The translations under genes were made by a program, and so were the position numbers. Shown here one piece after another: positions 6,299-8,319 of a stretch of DNA of 8,319 nt. The notes under the pieces are model-generated. The model saw nothing but the letters and a program-made list of their open reading frames with translations. It had not been told where the DNA came from and made no database searches. This stretch comes from Thermogutta sp. (GTDB lineage Bacteria > Planctomycetota > Planctomycetia > Pirellulales > Thermoguttaceae): contig JAAZNR010000464.1 of assembly GCA_012798155.1 (NCBI GenBank), positions 1 through 8,319 on the forward strand, given 5' to 3'. Positions within the stretch are counted from its first letter, which is position 1, and every line of letters starts with the position of its first letter.

Positions 6299-6350
6299 CG
6301 CCCCGGAGCCGCCAGCTTCGCCCTGAGCCGCCGGCGTAAGCCGGCGGTGA
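6294..6350 (+). repeat. 57-bp direct repeat, copy 2
   Basis: Partner of 6042-6098, offset by 252 bp and differing at five positions. Three of the differences fall in the hairpin's inner stem and loop and keep or improve pairing. Confidence 0.8.
6325..6349 (+). repeat. 25-nt hairpin repeat, copy 4
   Basis: GAG, then stem CCGCCGGC (6328-6335), loop GTAA, stem GCCGGCGG (6340-6347), then TG. The 8-bp stem is perfect. The sequence after it (from 6350) does not continue the 82-bp repeat, so only the head of that element is present here. Confidence 0.8.
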
Positions 6351-6387
6351 CATCGCCGCGGCAACGTTCGAATCTCGGGCAGCGCTC

Positions 6388-6412
6388 CACCGCTAGCCCA
6401 CGCTAGCGGCTC
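6388..6412 (-). repeat. 25-nt hairpin repeat, copy 5
   Basis: On the minus strand it reads GAG, stem CCGCTAGC, loop GTGG, stem GCTAGCGG, then TG; the stem-loop itself is 6390-6409. The perfect 8-bp stem differs from the other copies at several paired positions. From 6413 to 6607 I see no gene, terminator or strong promoter. Confidence 0.8.
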
Positions 6413-6607
6413 GCGCTCGCGCGCTCTGCATTGCGCCGGCTGACGCGAGCGGATGCCGCGGATTACGATTGCGTAGACCATAGCGACTGGAGTGATTTTG
6501 CGGAATATTCCTGTTCTTCGGGCGGCGGATTGCCGATTAGGGTTTTGCGAGTATTTCGGTCCACGATCCTTGCGCACCCTATGATTGGGGGGCGATCGTG
6601 CTGCCAC

Positions 6608-6613
6608 GGAGGA
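6608..6613 (+). promoter_or_regulatory. ribosome binding site that fixes the BBP7-like gene start
   Basis: GGAGGA lies 7 nt before GTG 6621. It favours this GTG over the upstream in-frame TTG at 6585, and places a basic-then-hydrophobic signal peptide directly at the N-terminus. Confidence 0.75.
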
Positions 6614-6620
6614 CGACCGC

Positions 6621-7874
6621 GTGAAAACCCGTCGTATTGTCGGCCTGTTGATTGCCTTGTTCCTGCTCCAGCCTGAGCGGCCGGGGGATCCCGACGCGCA
6701 AGCGCAGCAGTTCGGCCCGTCGTATTCCGGCGAACAACTCGGAGCCGCGGACTCATCGTCGGCCGAGATCGACGTGGATTCCCCCGGCGGGGGATGGCCC
6801 GAGGGCGACTGGGACCATGCCGCAGCCGGCAAGTCGATGACATTGCAGCCGACCGCCGGTTGCTGCGAAATCTGCGGGGCCGGCTATGATTGCCCGCACC
6901 TCTGGACGTGGTACAACGGGGCCAAGATCCTCAACCGCTCCCGACCGCGGGCCAAGTCCGTCACCCAAGACATCCTGGGCAATTCGCTGCTGGATATCGA
7001 GGGCCTGAACGACGACATCGCGGGGGGCTACGAGACCAAGGTCACGTACTACTTGGGCCGCGACAAAGAGAATCGCGACGAGTTCCTGGAGTTCGTCTAT
7101 TGGGGACTCAACGAGTGGTCGGAAAGCCAGTCGGTGTCGGGCACGCGGACGAACTACACGTCGGACGCGGGCGACTTCACGGCCGGGTCGCTCTTCAGCC
7201 CCTTCGCTCTGACGGACTTCAACTTCGCCGATTGGCAGCAGGCCGAGTATCATTCCGAGATCAACAACTTCGAGCTGAACTGGTGGTTCCGGCCGCGGCA
7301 TCGCCCCGACCGCTTGGCGCTGCTCCCCAACGGGCGCTGGCAGCGGCAGTGCCAAACAGGGACGTTTTGGAGCTTTTTGCTGGGGTTGCGGGGCCTCTCG
7401 CTGGACGAGGGATTTACCCTCGACAGCCGCGGCACCCGCGTGGACGCCGGCGCCACGACCACGCTGTGGGGGCGGCAGTCGATCTGGAGCCAGAGCGACA
7501 CCTTCGGCATCCAAGTGGGGGCGGAGGTGGTCTTCCGCCGGCACCGCTTCGATTGGGGCGCCCGGATCAAGGCCGCTCCCATGCTCAATTGGGCCGAACA
7601 AACCACCCGGATGGACCTGCTGAATGACCTCAGCCCGATCCTCCGCTACGCCGACGATACGGACGCGGCGTTCATGGGCGAAGTCAACTTGTTCGCCAGC
7701 TACCAAATCCTGCCGCGCGTGACGGTCTTCGGCGGGTACGACCTGATGTGGTTGGAGGGCGTGGCCTTGGCGGCCGAGCAGACCGACTTCGGCTTGTCCG
7801 CCCCCGCCCAGGTGAACGATAATGGCGGCATCTTCTTCCAGGGGGTGTCGCTGGGTGGGCAAGTGGTGTGGTAA
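6621..7874 (+). CDS. BBP7-family outer-membrane beta-barrel protein
   Basis: The 417-residue product from GTG 6621 has a signal peptide: K-T-R-R then a hydrophobic core (6-16), with likely cleavage after A-Q-A (26-28). A low-complexity acidic/Gly region follows, then a cysteine cluster C-C-E-I-C-G-A-G-Y-D-C-P (81-92). The barrel-like part runs from about 97 to the end in alternating polar/aromatic strands. I recognise hallmarks of the planctomycete BBP7 family (formerly DUF1551): L-L-G-L-R-G-L-S-L-D-E-G-F (253-265), the T-L-W-G-R-Q segment (281-286), F-G-I-Q-V-G-A (295-301), and G-Y-D-L-M-W-L-E-G-V-A-L-A (372-384). It ends in V-V-W, and a terminal aromatic residue is typical of barrels recognised by BamA. 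Ligand and role are unknown for the family. It stands alone on this strand, with the repeat-rich 545-bp gap before it. Confidence 0.85.
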   Translation: MKTRRIVGLLIALFLLQPERPGDPDAQAQQFGPSYSGEQLGAADSSSAEIDVDSPGGGWPEGDWDHAAAGKSMTLQPTAGCCEICGAGYDCPHLWTWYNGAKILNRSRPRAKSVTQDILGNSLLDIEGLNDDIAGGYETKVTYYLGRDKENRDEFLEFVYWGLNEWSESQSVSGTRTNYTSDAGDFTAGSLFSPFALTDFNFADWQQAEYHSEINNFELNWWFRPRHRPDRLALLPNGRWQRQCQTGTFWSFLLGLRGLSLDEGFTLDSRGTRVDAGATTTLWGRQSIWSQSDTFGIQVGAEVVFRRHRFDWGARIKAAPMLNWAEQTTRMDLLNDLSPILRYADDTDAAFMGEVNLFASYQILPRVTVFGGYDLMWLEGVALAAEQTDFGLSAPAQVNDNGGIFFQGVSLGGQVVW

Positions 7875-7919
7875 CGCCCGGCGGGACCGCTCTCCGCTCG
7901 GTTCCGGCGGGATTCGACC

Positions 7920-8319
7920 ATGCCGCCCGACAACTCGTGTTTACGCCTCAGCGGTCCTCTCCGCTCGCCGGCCGCGGTCGTGCTGATCGCGGCCCTGGCG
8001 ATTCGGGCGGGCGTCCTGTGGGGATTGCCGGGGGGCTTCGCCCGCGACATCGACGGCTATGCCGCCGTGGCCGATAACTTGTTGCGTCACGGCGTCTTCG
8101 GCTACGGCGAGCGTGCCACGGCCTTTCGCCCGCCGCTCTATCCCATCCTTCTAGCCGCCGTGCGTGCCCCCGGTTGGTCGTGGACCTGGGGCGCGGGCAT
8201 CCTGCACCTGGTCCTGGGCGTGGCGACGGTCGCCCTTGCCATGTCGCTGGGGCGGCGGTTGGGGCTGGGCGAGCAGGCCTGGATCGCCGGCGTGCTGACG
8301 GCCTGCGATCCCCTCTTGC
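7920..8319 (+). CDS. GT-C (ArnT/PMT-like) membrane glycosyltransferase, 5' part
   Basis: The reading frame from ATG 7920 stays open to the window end (133 codons), so the gene is truncated by the edge. A first membrane segment lies at about 17-37, followed by the short periplasmic loop with R-D-I-D-G-Y (42-47) and the R-P-P-L-Y-P motif (70-75), then a second segment at about 91-110 and the start of a third. The D-x-D-G-Y ... R-P-P-L-Y-P arrangement is typical of GT39/GT83-type enzymes (PMT_2, RgtA/B/C/D-like), which move sugars from polyprenyl-phosphate donors to protein or lipid; Asp45 or Asp43 would be the catalytic candidate. The start is supported by a modest GGCGGGA at 7906-7912. It begins 45 bp after the BBP7-like gene, so co-transcription is possible. 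Donor and acceptor cannot be read from this part. Confidence 0.75.
   Translation, partial: MPPDNSCLRLSGPLRSPAAVVLIAALAIRAGVLWGLPGGFARDIDGYAAVADNLLRHGVFGYGERATAFRPPLYPILLAAVRAPGWSWTWGAGILHLVLGVATVALAMSLGRRLGLGEQAWIAGVLTACDPLL

Noticed and set aside
6099..6326. Small 75-codon plus-strand frame across the 21-bp array
   Set aside because: It is made almost wholly of repeat sequence: the composite-repeat linker, heptapeptides from the 21-bp units, and the tail of the 57-bp repeat. No good Shine-Dalgarno was seen and no fold is suggested.
6042..6350. The 252-bp offset of the 57-bp repeats equals twelve 21-bp periods
   Set aside because: Only about seven units are present and the 82-bp element fills the rest, so the multiple is likely chance.
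6580..6585. TATGAT as a -10 box for the BBP7-like gene
   Set aside because: The hexamer is good, but no credible -35 lies 16-18 bp upstream and there is no extended -10 TG, so it is not listed as a promoter.
1..8319. tRNA, rRNA or transposase genes
   Set aside because: I saw no tRNA- or rRNA-like segment and no transposase or integrase motif on either strand; this was by eye, without a covariance or profile search.

Overview
This is GC-rich bacterial DNA that reads as a planctomycete (Planctomycetota, probably Pirellulales or a relative). The evidence is a BBP7-type outer-membrane beta-barrel protein, a secreted PQQ-like propeller opening with a W-P-E-F-H-G-P-N-R-D motif, and repeated short GC palindromes in the gaps. 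The taxonomic call is inference; no marker phylogeny was possible.

Positions 1-3394 hold a conserved translation/nucleotide block, all on the + strand: rpsB (ribosomal protein S2), tsf (EF-Ts), pyrH (UMP kinase) and frr (ribosome recycling factor). A sigma70-like promoter lies at 10-38, followed by an rpsB leader of about 140 nt that can fold in competing ways, one of which pairs with the Shine-Dalgarno. The rpsB-tsf gap is 148 bp and palindromic, tsf-pyrH is 19 bp, and pyrH-frr is 113 bp. EF-Ts lacks the usual T-D-F-V nucleotide-exchange motif, and UMP kinase has changes at two normally conserved positions.

Positions 3395-3769 are non-coding: two hairpin repeats, a G-run cluster that fits a quadruplex pattern, an 82-bp composite repeat on the minus strand, and a promoter with a perfect -35. 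Positions 3770-6074 hold an exported PQQ-like beta-propeller protein and, overlapping its end by 20 bp, a BtuF/FhuD-type substrate-binding lipoprotein.

Positions 6075-6620 are non-coding and repeat-dense: a second copy of the 82-bp composite repeat (inverted relative to the first), about seven 21-22 bp tandem units, a 57-bp direct repeat of the lipoprotein gene's 3' end, and two more hairpins. Positions 6621-7874 encode the BBP7-like outer-membrane protein. From 7920 to the window edge is the 5' part of a GT-C-fold (ArnT/PMT-like) membrane glycosyltransferase.

The first four genes serve ribosome assembly, elongation, recycling and UTP/CTP supply. The next three encode cell-envelope proteins: an exported propeller, a lipoprotein receptor and an outer-membrane barrel. 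The least ordinary content is the intergenic repeat system: at least five 25-nt hairpins with the same frame (GAG, 8-bp stem, 4-nt loop, TG) but different stem sequences that stay base-paired, nested inside larger composite repeats, one of which supplies the C-terminus and stop codon of a gene.
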